Shown: positions 26,305-34,374 of the stretch, one piece after another
Layout: each line of letters starts with the position of its first letter
Position numbering within the stretch: the first letter of the stretch is position 1
From: FEN-299 sp963717945
Lineage (GTDB): Bacteria > Acidobacteriota > Vicinamibacteria > Vicinamibacterales > Fen-181
Direction of reading: 5' to 3'
Length of the DNA: 64,000 bases
Assembly: GCA_963717945.1 (NCBI GenBank)
Contig: CAVQXT010000004.1
Location: 62,001 to 126,000 of the forward strand
Position numbers and translations under genes: made by a program
Notes under the pieces: model-generated
Told to the model about the DNA's origin: nothing
What the model saw: the letters and a program-made list of their open reading frames with translations, nothing else
The model's database searches: none

Positions 26305-27240
26305 CTGTATCTGGTCACCGGCGGCGCCGGCTTCATCGGCTCTCATCTGTGTGAGGAACTGGTCCGCCGCGGCGAACGCGTCCGCGTGGTGGACAACCTC
26401 GTGACCGGCAAGCGCGCGAACCTCGCGCACTTGCCGGCGGTCGAGTTCCTCGAGGGCGACCTGGCCGAGCTCGACGTCGCGCGCCAGGCGGTCGAGGGGG
26501 CCGACTACGTGCTGCACCAGGCGGCGATCCCGTCGGTGCCGCGCTCGGTGAGCGACCCGATCACGTCGAACCGCTCGAACATCGACGCGACGCTCAATGT
26601 GCTGGTGGCGGCGCGCGACGCGGGCGTCGCGCGCCTGGTCTACGCCGGCTCGTCGTCCGCGTACGGCGACCAGCCGACGCTGCCCAAGCGCGAGGACATG
26701 CCGACGCGCCCGCTCTCGCCCTACGCGCTGCAGAAGCTGGTGGGGGAGCAGTACCTCGCGATGTTCACGTCACTCTACGGCCTCGACACCGTGACCATCC
26801 GGTACTTCAACGTGTTCGGGCCGAGGCAGGACCCCTCGTCGCCGTACTCGGGCGTCATCTCGCTCTTCATCAGCGCGCTCGTGGACGGGCGCCAGCCCAC
26901 CATTTACGGCGATGGCGGTCAGACGCGCGACTTCACCTACGTCGCCAACGTGGTGGACGGCGTGCTGCGCGCGTGCCACGCCCCGGGGATCGGCGGCGAG
27001 ATGATGAACGTCGCGACCGGCGGGCGGATCAGTCTCAACGATCTGCTGGCGACCCTGTGCGGGATTCTCGGCGTGAGCACGAAGGCGATCTACCGCGACG
27101 CGCGCGCCGGCGACGTGCGCGATTCCCAGGCCGACATCAGCCGCGCGAAGCGCCTGACCGGCTACGCGCCGACCGTCGATCTGCGCGAAGGGCTCGAGCG
27201 CACGCTCGCCTGGTACACGTCCGCACAGATCACTGTCTAG
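26299..27240 (+). CDS. NAD-dependent sugar epimerase (SDR; UDP-GlcNAc 4-epimerase-like)
   Basis: A 313-residue extended SDR. The NAD-binding motif is VTGGAGFIGSHLCEEL (residues ~6-21). The catalytic residues are in AGSSSAYGDQPTLPKREDM and SPYALQK (Tyr-x3-Lys, ~145-149). RYFNVFGPRQDPSSPYSGVI (~170-189) is typical of WbpP-like UDP-N-acetylglucosamine 4-epimerases, though the substrate is an inference. The start ATG lies inside the last unit of a heptamer array and has no ribosome site, so initiation is unusual; a downstream start would break the Rossmann motif. Neighbours give no pathway context. Confidence 0.88.
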   Translation: MSLYLVTGGAGFIGSHLCEELVRRGERVRVVDNLVTGKRANLAHLPAVEFLEGDLAELDVARQAVEGADYVLHQAAIPSVPRSVSDPITSNRSNIDATLNVLVAARDAGVARLVYAGSSSAYGDQPTLPKREDMPTRPLSPYALQKLVGEQYLAMFTSLYGLDTVTIRYFNVFGPRQDPSSPYSGVISLFISALVDGRQPTIYGDGGQTRDFTYVANVVDGVLRACHAPGIGGEMMNVATGGRISLNDLLATLCGILGVSTKAIYRDARAGDVRDSQADISRAKRLTGYAPTVDLREGLERTLAWYTSAQITV

Positions 27241-27289
27241 CGCCCGCGTCGGATTCGGTCGGACCGGGCTTCAGCCCTGAGGTACTCGA

Positions 27290-29404
27290 ATGAAACCGAG
27301 ATTCGCTCTGCTCGTGGCCATCGCCGCGCTTCTGGGAGGCCTCGCGCTCCGCGCACAGCCGCAGAAGGCGGTCGTGCCGGCAGCCACGGCCAGCGATCCA
27401 TACGCCTGGCTGGAGGACGTCACCGGCGAGAAGGCGATGGCGTGGGTTCGCGCCCGGAACGCCGAGTCCGCCAAGGAGCTGGAAGTCGCCAGGACCTTTC
27501 CCGCGCTGCAGGCCGGCATCCTCAAGATCCTCGACTCCGACGCGCGCATTCCTTACGTCTCGAAGTCCGGCGCGTACTACTACAACTTCTGGCGCGACGC
27601 GAAGAACCCGCGCGGTGTCTGGCGAAGGACGACGATGGCGGAGTACCGGAAGGCGGCTCCCACGTGGGAGACGGTGCTGGACGTGGACGCGCTTGGCGCC
27701 TCGGAGAAACAGAGCTGGGTCTTTCACGGCGCGCAGTTCCTTCGCCCCGGCTACCGCCGGTGCCTGATCTCGCTCTCCCGCGGCGGCGCGGACGCGAGCA
27801 CGACGCGGGAGTTCGACGTCGAGACCAAGGCGTTCGTCAAGGACGGATTCCAGTTGCCCGAGGCCAAGAGCCAGTTGAGCTGGATCGATCTCGACACCGT
27901 CTTTGTCGGCACCGACTTCGGGGCGGGTTCGATGACCACGTCGGGCTACCCTCGCCTCGCGAAGATCTGGAAGCGCGGCACGCCGCTGTCCGACGCGACA
28001 CTGGTCTACGAGGGCAAGCCGTCCGACATGTCCGCCGGCGCGTTCCACGACGACACGAAGGGGTTCGAGCGCGACTTCATCGTCCGCACGCCGTCCTTCT
28101 TCACGAGCGAGATGTTCCTGCTCGACAAGAGCGGCAAGACGCGGAAGGTCGAGATTCCCGACGACGCCGAGGCCGGCGTGTTCCGCGAATGGCTGACCGT
28201 TCGGCCGCGGACGCCGTGGACGGTGGGGGGCAGGACCTACGCGGCCGGATCGCTGCTGGCCGCGCCGTTCGACGATTTCATGGCCGGCAAGCGCGACATC
28301 ACCGTCCTCTTCGAGCCGACCAGGACGACCTCTCTCGACAGCTACAACTGGACGCGCCATTACCTGATCCTCAACGTGCTCGACGATGTGAAGAACCGGC
28401 TCTACGTGCTGACGCCCCGGCCCGGCGCGTGGAAGCGCGAGGCCTTCACGGGCGCGCCCTCATTCGGCACCACGTCGGCCGGCGCCGTGGACCCGGACGA
28501 GTCGGACGCGTACTTCATGACCGTCACCGATTTCCTCACTCCGACCACGCTCCACATGGGCGAGATCGGAAAGCCCCCCGAGAAGCTCAAGTCGGCCCCC
28601 GCGTTCTTCGACGCGTCGAACATGGAGATCACCCAGCACTTCACGACCTCGAAAGACGGCACGCGTGTGCCGTACTTCCAGGTGTCCCGGAAGGGGCTGG
28701 CGCTGGATGGGACGCACCCGACGCTGCTCACCGGCTACGGCGGGTTCGAGGTGTCGCTCGTGCCGCAGTACGACGGCGTGGAGGGGATGGCCTGGCTGAG
28801 CAAGGGCGGCGTGCTCGTGGTCGCCAACATCCGGGGCGGGGGCGAGTACGGGCCGGCGTGGCACCAGGCCGCGCTGAAGAAGAACCGGCTGCGGGCCTAC
28901 GAGGATTTCGCGGCGGTCGCCGAGGACCTGGTGGCCCGGAAGGTCACCTCGGTCAGGCACCTCGGGATCGAGGGCGGGAGCAACGGCGGCCTGCTCGTCG
29001 GCAACATGCTGACGCTCTATCCGAACCTGATGGGCGCGGTCGTGTGCGAGGTGCCGCTGCTCGACATGCGGCGCTATACCCACCTGTCGGCGGGTGCGTC
29101 GTGGATCGAGGAGTACGGCGACCCGGACAAACCGGAGGAGTGGGCGTTCATCAAGACGTTCTCGCCGTACCAGAACGTGAAGCCTAACGCGCAGTACCCG
29201 CCGACCCTGTTCATGACGACGACCCGGGACGACAGGGTGCACCCGGGGCACGCGCGGAAGATGATGGCGAAGATGAAGGACATGGGCTACGACGTGCGCT
29301 TCTTCGAGAACACCGAGGGCGGTCACGGTTCGGGTGCCGACAACAAGCAGTCGGCGCATTTCCGGGCGCTCGCCTACGTCTTCCTCTGGCAGACGCTGCA
29401 GTAA
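27290..29404 (+). CDS. Secreted prolyl oligopeptidase family (S9) peptidase
   Basis: A 704-residue protein with a signal peptide (MKPRFALLVAIAALLGGLALRAQ). The N-terminal beta-propeller half starts SDPYAWLEDVTGEKAMAWVRARN, the S9A signature. The C-terminal alpha/beta-hydrolase carries GGGEYGPAWH, nucleophile GIEGGSNGGLLVGN (Ser near residue 565), acid TTRDDRVHPGHA (Asp ~648) and His in EGGHGSGAD (~684). It probably cleaves proline-containing or other short peptides in the periplasm or outside. Such peptidases are numerous in Acidobacteriota (general knowledge). It stands alone, 49 bp after the epimerase. Confidence 0.92.
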   Translation: MKPRFALLVAIAALLGGLALRAQPQKAVVPAATASDPYAWLEDVTGEKAMAWVRARNAESAKELEVARTFPALQAGILKILDSDARIPYVSKSGAYYYNFWRDAKNPRGVWRRTTMAEYRKAAPTWETVLDVDALGASEKQSWVFHGAQFLRPGYRRCLISLSRGGADASTTREFDVETKAFVKDGFQLPEAKSQLSWIDLDTVFVGTDFGAGSMTTSGYPRLAKIWKRGTPLSDATLVYEGKPSDMSAGAFHDDTKGFERDFIVRTPSFFTSEMFLLDKSGKTRKVEIPDDAEAGVFREWLTVRPRTPWTVGGRTYAAGSLLAAPFDDFMAGKRDITVLFEPTRTTSLDSYNWTRHYLILNVLDDVKNRLYVLTPRPGAWKREAFTGAPSFGTTSAGAVDPDESDAYFMTVTDFLTPTTLHMGEIGKPPEKLKSAPAFFDASNMEITQHFTTSKDGTRVPYFQVSRKGLALDGTHPTLLTGYGGFEVSLVPQYDGVEGMAWLSKGGVLVVANIRGGGEYGPAWHQAALKKNRLRAYEDFAAVAEDLVARKVTSVRHLGIEGGSNGGLLVGNMLTLYPNLMGAVVCEVPLLDMRRYTHLSAGASWIEEYGDPDKPEEWAFIKTFSPYQNVKPNAQYPPTLFMTTTRDDRVHPGHARKMMAKMKDMGYDVRFFENTEGGHGSGADNKQSAHFRALAYVFLWQTLQ

Positions 29405-29792
29405 AGGGGACCACCCGCGTGGCGGGGCGCGCCCGGACGCCTCGCCGCGCAACCTCCGTTTCCCGGGCGACGCCGGCGGTTGTCGTGCCGTCCGGCCGAA
29501 ATCGCAGACGGAATCGCGCCACCTCGTCCCGCTTCGACAACCGCTGGTGTCGTTCTCCGCGCTCGCCGAGGCCGCCCGCCGGCTGCCCGGCGAGGAGCCT
29601 TCGCGAACTGCCTGTCAGGCGAACGACTTGCGGCCACGGGACCGATCTCCGGAATCCGGCAGCGAGCTTGCCTGACCCCGGGTGACCCCGGCGGACGTCT
29701 TGGCGATGGTGCCCGACCTCGAACCAGGCGCCGGGTGGCCGACCGGGGTCACTGCCAGGCGGACCACCCCCTGGCCCTGCCAAGGAGGCACC
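29405..29792. other. Intergenic region upstream of comEA, no gene seen
   Basis: 388 bp without a convincing gene. The only structure noted is a 10-bp inverted repeat GTGACCCCGG (29682-29691) and CCGGGGTCAC (29743-29752). It could be a leader hairpin for comEA. No clear promoter was found. Confidence 0.4.
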
Positions 29793-30125
29793 ATGCGAAG
29801 AGTGAAGCTCGGAGTCGCCCTGATCGTCGCCGTGCTGCTCGCGGCCCCCATGATCTCCGCGGGGCAGGCGACCGCGCCGGCGAAGGCCACGCCGGCCGCC
29901 GTGATCAACATCAACACCGCCACCGCCGATCAGCTCGATGCGCTGCCGGGCGTCGGCACCAAGCTCGCGGCCCGGATCGTCGACTACCGCCAGAAGAACG
30001 GCGGTTTCAAGAAGGTCGAGGATCTGATGAACGTGCAGGGCATCGGCGAGAAGAACTTCCTCAAGCTGAGGCCGCTCATCACGATCGGCCAGCCGAAAGC
30101 GGAGAAGAGCCCTCAGCACGACTGA
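29793..30125 (+). CDS. ComEA-like helix-hairpin-helix DNA-binding protein, exported
   Basis: A 110-residue protein. Residues 1-~28 form a signal peptide or anchor (RRVKLGVALIVAVLLAAPMISAG). An Ala/Pro linker follows, then ININTATADQLDALPGVGTKLAARIVDYRQKNGGFKKVEDLMNVQGIGEKNFLKLRPLI in two HhH motifs, the ComEA domain. ComEA binds incoming double-stranded DNA in natural transformation; many short secreted versions exist with unproven roles. The ATG at 29793 has a near-perfect AAGGAGG ribosome site. A pseudopilin gene follows, consistent with a competence/pilus context. Confidence 0.88.
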   Translation: MRRVKLGVALIVAVLLAAPMISAGQATAPAKATPAAVININTATADQLDALPGVGTKLAARIVDYRQKNGGFKKVEDLMNVQGIGEKNFLKLRPLITIGQPKAEKSPQHD

Positions 30126-30317
30126 GCGCGCCTCGCGCCGGTCGAGCAACACGTGGTTTCCGGTTCGCGACGGTCCAGGACGGGCACAGCCGGACGCAGG
30201 GCCGCTGAATGGCCTCCGGTTCTCCGCGGGGCTTGCGCTTCGCCGCCCGCCGGCCCTGCCTCTGGGTGCCCGTCGTTCGGGCCGCCGCGCGCCGGCAGCC
30301 GGCCGGGAGGCGTCCTC

Positions 30318-30896
30318 ATGGCGCGAGCCTACTCCCTCATCGAGTTGCTCGTCGTCCTGGCGCTGGTGGTCCTCGTGTGCGGCGCCGGCATGCCGGCCCT
30401 GCTGGCCGCCAGGGACGACGTCCGTGCAGACGGCGCCGCGGGCTATCTCGTCAGCGAGTGGCGACGGGCTCGCATGGAAGCGTTGCGCCGAAATGCGCAG
30501 GTCGCGATTCGTTTCGAGGCCGACGGCGCCGACTACCTGCTGGCGTACTACGTGGACGGCAACGGCAACGGCGTCCGCAGCGCGGACATCGCGAGTGGTA
30601 TCGACGTGCTCCTGCGGCCGCGCGAGCGTCTCGCCCAACAGTTTCCTGGCGTGAGTTTCGGCTTCGAAGCCGACGTGCCCGATCTCGACGGCACCCCGTC
30701 GGCCGAGAATCCGATGCCAATCAGATTCGGGTCCAGCCGGATGCTGTCGTTCAGCCCGACCGGCACGTCCAGCAGCGGGACGGTCTACCTGCGCGGCCGG
30801 GGACACCGACAGCTCGCGGTTCGCGTGCTGGGGGGCACCGGCCGCATCCGCACCTGGCTGTTCAACTTCGGCACCAGCCAGTGGAGTTCGAAATGA
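30318..30896 (+). CDS. GspH/FimT-type pseudopilin
   Basis: A 192-residue protein with a type IV prepilin N-terminus: a very short leader (MARA), then YSLIELLVVLALVVLVCGAGMPALL. Glu5 of the mature form is present, but the residue before the cleavage site is Ala rather than the usual Gly. The body has FimT/GspH features (YLVSEWRRARMEALRRNAQVAIRFEADGADYLL; PIRFGSSRMLSFSPTGTSSSGTVYL, where the RMLSFSPTG pattern matches the GspH Phe-Gly-like motif). It is probably a minor pilus-tip subunit; FimT-like proteins can bind DNA in transformation. The start is fixed by GGGAGG upstream. It overlaps the PilZ gene. Confidence 0.85.
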   Translation: MARAYSLIELLVVLALVVLVCGAGMPALLAARDDVRADGAAGYLVSEWRRARMEALRRNAQVAIRFEADGADYLLAYYVDGNGNGVRSADIASGIDVLLRPRERLAQQFPGVSFGFEADVPDLDGTPSAENPMPIRFGSSRMLSFSPTGTSSSGTVYLRGRGHRQLAVRVLGGTGRIRTWLFNFGTSQWSSK

Positions 30897-31273
30897 GGGG
30901 TGCGCAGAGGGGCGAAGTGGAGCGGCGGCGGTACCCGCGAGTCGTGCCCGCGGAGGCACTGGGGCCCGCGGTCGCCCGCCTGCGGCCCGGGCGCGAAGTC
31001 CTGCTGCTCAATCTCTCCCGCGGGGGCGCCTGCGTCGAGGCGGTATCGCCCCTGCGCCCGGGGCATCCGGTCGACATACGGCTGATGTTGCCCGACTGGC
31101 AGTGGCACGGCGAGGCGCAGGTCCTGCGCTGCCAGGTGTCGGCGCTTCCGCGGGAGCAGAAGGCCCGCTACCGGGCCGGCCTGCAGTTCGCCACACCCGT
31201 CACGAGCGGAGGAATCGCGACCGGCACCGATCTTCTGCCGCCGTCTTGCGGGTATGGGCTACCCATTGGGTAG
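30893..31273 (+). CDS. PilZ-domain protein
   Basis: A 126-residue single-domain protein. EVERRRYPRVVP (residues ~8-19) supplies the RxxxR-type c-di-GMP motif, and LLNLSRGGACVEA (~40-52) the (D/N)xSxxG motif. The beta-barrel strands continue through VDIRLMLPDWQWHGEAQVLRCQ to YRAGLQFATPV. PilZ proteins read cyclic-di-GMP, often to control pili or polysaccharide. The ATG overlaps the pseudopilin stop (ATGA), so the pair is coupled. The stop codon is part of a 15-bp palindrome. Confidence 0.86.
   Translation: MRGAQRGEVERRRYPRVVPAEALGPAVARLRPGREVLLLNLSRGGACVEAVSPLRPGHPVDIRLMLPDWQWHGEAQVLRCQVSALPREQKARYRAGLQFATPVTSGGIATGTDLLPPSCGYGLPIG
31259..31273. promoter_or_regulatory. Palindrome upstream of the sigma-54-type regulator gene
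   Basis: CTACCCATTGGGTAG is a perfect palindrome with a central T, followed downstream by degenerate half-sites (GGGCAG...CTACCC). It sits ~165 bp before the regulator start and at the 3' end of the PilZ gene. It could be an autoregulatory operator. Confidence 0.4.
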
Positions 31274-31437
31274 TCTCGGGAGCGGCCGGTTGGGCAGTGT
31301 CTACCCGGACTTTGGAATCTCCCGGCGAGGGGACGGGCTAAGTGGTTGCGCTTTCCGCACATCGTGACCGTGCTGACGTGGCATCGAACTTGATCATGCC
31401 CCTTCCATCGGCTCGCACCGAATGCGTGGAGGCCGCG

Positions 31438-32931
31438 ATGACTCTACCGGAGCAGGGCACCTTTGGAGGAGCGGGGGCCTCGGGTCCGCGCGCGGCCATC
31501 CGCGGGCGGGGCGACGAGGCGACACTGGCCCGGGTGATCGAGGCCGTGGCCCGTGCGGTGCGTTCCGAGCGCGACGGCACTTCGTTGCGCGCGCAGTTCG
31601 AAAGCGCGCTGCAGGAGGCGCTCGGCGTGTCCCGGGTCCGCCTTCGGGACCATCCGGTGCCGTACGGGACCGCGACCGCCGGGGCGGCGGACTCGATGCG
31701 GCGCATTGCGATCCACGTTCCGACCGCGCACGGCACCCCGCCGGTGGTCCTCGAGGCTACGCTGAATGACCACGCGTCGCTCGACACCCGGGACAGTCAC
31801 GTGCTCGCCGTCGCGGCGCAGCTCGCTTCGCTGGTCCTGGAGGTGGAGCGGGGCCGGGCCGGCGGCGGACGCGCCGCGGCGGTGACGCGCCGGTCGGATT
31901 CCTGCACGCCATCGCTCGTCGGCGCCAGCCCGGCGATGGTCTCCCTCCGCGAGAACATCGCGCGCGTGGCGGAGACCGACTTCATGGTGCTGATCGAGGG
32001 CGAGAGCGGCACGGGCAAGGAACTCGTGGCCCGGCAGCTTCATCAGCTCAGCCATCGCTGCCACGGGCCGTTTGTCGCCGTCAATTGCGCGGCCATCGTC
32101 GAGTCGCTGCTCGAGGCCGAGCTGTTCGGCATCGAAGACCGGACGGCGACCGGGGTCCGCGGGCGGCGGGGGAAGTTCGAGCACGCAGACGGCGGGACCC
32201 TGTTCCTCGACGAAGTGTCCGATCTCGCGCCCGCGGCGCAGGCGAAGCTGCTGCGCGCGATCCAGGAACTCACCGTCGAACGGGTTGGCGGGCATGGCGT
32301 CCGCAAGGTCGACACGCGGATCGTGGTGGCGACCAACAGGAGCCTGCGGGAGCTGGTGTCGGCAGGGCAGTTCAGGGAAGACCTGTTCTACCGGCTGTCC
32401 GGCGTGGAGCTGCACGTGCCCCCGCTGAGGGCCAGGCGCCAGGACATCCCGGACCTGTGCGCCCACTTCCTCTCCAGGTATCAGACGCCGCGCCCCGTCA
32501 CGATGAGTCCCGAGGCGGCCCAGGCGATCCTGCTGTACGACTGGCCGGGCAACGTGCGCGAGCTCGAGCGGACGATCGAGGGCGCGGTCACGCGGACCGC
32601 GACCGGGTCGATCACCGTCCAGGACCTGCCGAAGTCATTGCGGGGCGAGCCGGTCGAGGCGCTGCAGCACTCGCTCGAGCGGCAGGATTCGATGCGGGCG
32701 TGGGGAGCGCGCTACGCGCGGCTCGTTCTGGACCGCTGCGAGCAGAACAAGCGTCGAACCTGCGACGTCCTCGACATCAGCTACCACACGCTGATGGCCT
32801 ATCTCCGCTGGAAGCCCGGGCGCCAGGAACTGCTGGGGGCGGCCCCGTGGACCGAGGTCGTCGGCGGGAGGAGTACGTGTTCCGTGACGACGGTGGAAGG
32901 GCGGGAGTTGGAACACACGCTCTGCGGGTAG
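31438..32931 (+). CDS. Sigma-54-type AAA+ regulator with altered GAFTGA loop
   Basis: A 497-residue protein. The N-terminal ~150 residues look like a divergent GAF-type sensor. The AAA+ domain has SLVGASPAMVSLRENIARVA, Walker A GESGTGKE, Walker B GGTLFLDEVSDL and FREDLFYRLSGVELHVPPLRAR. The loop that contacts sigma-54, normally HEKGAFTGA, reads IEDRTATGVRGRRG, lacking the Phe-Thr core. The C-terminus has a Fis-like helix pair (RRTCDVLDISYHTLMAYLRW). I chose the ATG at 31438 for its GGAGG at 5 nt; a GTG at 31342 is possible and would add 32 residues. It may activate or repress without the usual sigma-54 remodelling. Confidence 0.87.
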   Translation: MTLPEQGTFGGAGASGPRAAIRGRGDEATLARVIEAVARAVRSERDGTSLRAQFESALQEALGVSRVRLRDHPVPYGTATAGAADSMRRIAIHVPTAHGTPPVVLEATLNDHASLDTRDSHVLAVAAQLASLVLEVERGRAGGGRAAAVTRRSDSCTPSLVGASPAMVSLRENIARVAETDFMVLIEGESGTGKELVARQLHQLSHRCHGPFVAVNCAAIVESLLEAELFGIEDRTATGVRGRRGKFEHADGGTLFLDEVSDLAPAAQAKLLRAIQELTVERVGGHGVRKVDTRIVVATNRSLRELVSAGQFREDLFYRLSGVELHVPPLRARRQDIPDLCAHFLSRYQTPRPVTMSPEAAQAILLYDWPGNVRELERTIEGAVTRTATGSITVQDLPKSLRGEPVEALQHSLERQDSMRAWGARYARLVLDRCEQNKRRTCDVLDISYHTLMAYLRWKPGRQELLGAAPWTEVVGGRSTCSVTTVEGRELEHTLCG

Positions 32932-32953
32932 GGAGCGGAAGCGAGGTCGGCCG

Positions 32954-32971
32954 GCGCAGAGCCCTCTGCGC
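32954..32971 (+). terminator. Short GC-rich hairpin after the regulator gene
   Basis: GCGCAGAG and CTCTGCGC form a perfect inverted repeat 22 bp after the stop codon. There is no T-run, so termination is only possible, not shown. Confidence 0.35.
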
Positions 32972-33091
32972 GTGCCGGGTGCCTCCGGCGCCACAACGCG
33001 GTGAGGCAGGCTGGGTCACCAGCGAGGTCGCACACCGACAGGCAGGCCCCCGCCGGGGAAGCGGGGCGCCTGCGGGATCCGGAGGTGTGCC

Positions 33092-33916
33092 ATGGCGCAC
33101 GCACAACCGAGGTGTCGGCCCGACATGCGGCCGGCGTCGTCCGCGATGGGCCGTCGTCATTTCCTCCATGCCGGTGCGGCCTGCGTCGTCCCACTGCTCG
33201 CGGGGACGACGCTCGGCCGGACCGCCCTGGCGTGGCCGATCGCGGGCCCGGCGCAGGCGGCGGATTACGACGCGACCCTCGACCACATCAGCCGCGAGCT
33301 GGTCGGAGTCTGCAAGGGAATGCAGGGTGTGGAGGGCGTGAAGGGCGAGCACGTCCGAGCCCTCGCCGCCAACCTCGACCTGTTGGCGGTCCGCCTCCGC
33401 GAGCGGGGGCAGGATCGCCGGCTGGAGGAGACGCTCAAGGAAGGCGTCGGCAGGTCCGGGCGCGATGTCTTCGCGCAGGAACTCGTCGCGCGCCAGGCCG
33501 AGGTCATCGCCGCCCTCGCGCGGCGGCACCGGATCGCGAACCGGGTGCGGCTCGATCTCGGAGAGGCCGCCTCGGCCCTCGACGTGGCGCAACGCCACCC
33601 GTTCACGTACGTGTGTCAGCGGAGCGCCCATGCGCTCGTCAGAACGGCCACCGGTATCGACCGGGCCCGCCAGCGGCAGGGCGTCGTCGTGCGGGCGGCC
33701 GGGCAGAAGGCCGGCGACGATTTCCTCCTGTGGGGTTCTCAGCCCGAACCGGTCCTGACGTGCAAGGACCTCAACTTCCTGATCCACTTCATGGCGCTCA
33801 GCGGAGGCCTCATGGGGCTCTTCGGATTGGGATTCAGCGGGGCCGTGAGCGCCCTCATCGCCGAGGCGCTGTCGATCATTTACGACTGGGTGTGCACCCT
33901 CGCGGAGGCGCATTGA
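33092..33916 (+). CDS. Tat-exported protein of unknown function
   Basis: A 274-residue protein I do not recognise. The N-terminal part contains a twin-arginine signal (MGRRHFLHAGAACVVPLLAGTTLG). A helical region rich in charged residues follows (DYDATLDHISRELVGVCKGMQGVEG; DVFAQELVARQAEVIAALARRHRIANRV). A hydrophobic stretch near the C-terminus (LNFLIHFMALSGGLMGLFGLGFSGAVSALIAEAL) could be one or two membrane helices. GGAGG lies 7 nt before the ATG at 33092. Its TGA overlaps the TTG start of the next small membrane protein, so the two are coupled and may form a complex. A role in the envelope is all that can be inferred. Confidence 0.7.
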   Translation: MAHAQPRCRPDMRPASSAMGRRHFLHAGAACVVPLLAGTTLGRTALAWPIAGPAQAADYDATLDHISRELVGVCKGMQGVEGVKGEHVRALAANLDLLAVRLRERGQDRRLEETLKEGVGRSGRDVFAQELVARQAEVIAALARRHRIANRVRLDLGEAASALDVAQRHPFTYVCQRSAHALVRTATGIDRARQRQGVVVRAAGQKAGDDFLLWGSQPEPVLTCKDLNFLIHFMALSGGLMGLFGLGFSGAVSALIAEALSIIYDWVCTLAEAH

Positions 33917-34179
33917 ACGGCTCCAGGCTCTGGCTCGCGGCCTCGGCCTCGCTCGCGCTGGTCGCCTTCGTCCACCGCGCGCTGCGGGTGACGAGCGTTG
34001 CGCCCGGCACGGCGCACGTCGGCGTCTTCTGGTCGGTGTCGTTCGTCCTTTACGTGGCGGCCGTGATTCGCGCGGCGCGGCGAGTCGGCGGCGTTCCGCC
34101 GGACGAGGCGCAGGCCGAGCTGCTTCGCGTGGCTGGCGCCGGGTTCGTCCTGGTCTACTTCGCTCTCGAGATGCCGTGA
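33913..34179 (+). CDS. Small two- or three-helix membrane protein, unknown
   Basis: An 88-residue protein beginning at a TTG that overlaps the previous stop (TTGA), with GGAGG about 4 nt upstream. Hydrophobic segments are LWLAASASLALVAFVHRAL, VGVFWSVSFVLYVAAVIRAA and VAGAGFVLVYFALEM. No family was recognised. The tight coupling to the Tat-exported protein suggests a shared function. A strong hairpin follows the stop, so this is the operon end. Confidence 0.6.
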   Translation: MNGSRLWLAASASLALVAFVHRALRVTSVAPGTAHVGVFWSVSFVLYVAAVIRAARRVGGVPPDEAQAELLRVAGAGFVLVYFALEMP

Positions 34180-34193
34180 GCCGGCCCTCGGGC

Positions 34194-34230
34194 GGTGGCG
34201 GGCGGCAGCGTTCAACCGCCGCCCGCCACC
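34194..34230 (+). terminator. Strong hairpin, probable terminator
   Basis: GGTGGCGGGCGGC (34194-34206) and its exact complement (34218-34230) make a 13-bp GC stem with an 11-nt loop, 15 bp after the stop of the small membrane protein. It lacks a T-run. Confidence 0.5.
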
Positions 34231-34303
34231 GGCCATCGCTCCGGCCCCGGCGAGTGCCCTCTTCGACCCGCCTCCGCAACCCTGCACAACCCGCCTCCGC
34301 GTC

Positions 34304-34332
34304 TTGACCCCCGCCGGACCGCATAGTAGTGT
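34304..34332 (+). promoter_or_regulatory. Candidate promoter for the glycine cleavage operon
   Basis: TTGACC at 34304-34309, 17 bp, then TAGTGT at 34327-34332, 43 bp before the gcvT start. The -35 matches five of six positions; the -10 is weak, with TAGTAG three bases earlier as an alternative. No glycine riboswitch features were seen in this leader. Confidence 0.4.
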
Positions 34333-34374
34333 TAGCTGATTGTCGCGTGTCCGCCCCTCATCCCTGGCCATCCG

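Noticed and set aside
32932..33091. Cyclic-di-GMP or cobalamin riboswitch before the Tat-exported protein
   Set aside because: The region is GC-rich and structured, but the conserved core sequences of these riboswitches are not present.
34231..34374. Glycine riboswitch upstream of gcvT
   Set aside because: Expected from context, but the conserved aptamer blocks are missing; only a terminator-like hairpin and a promoter candidate are seen.
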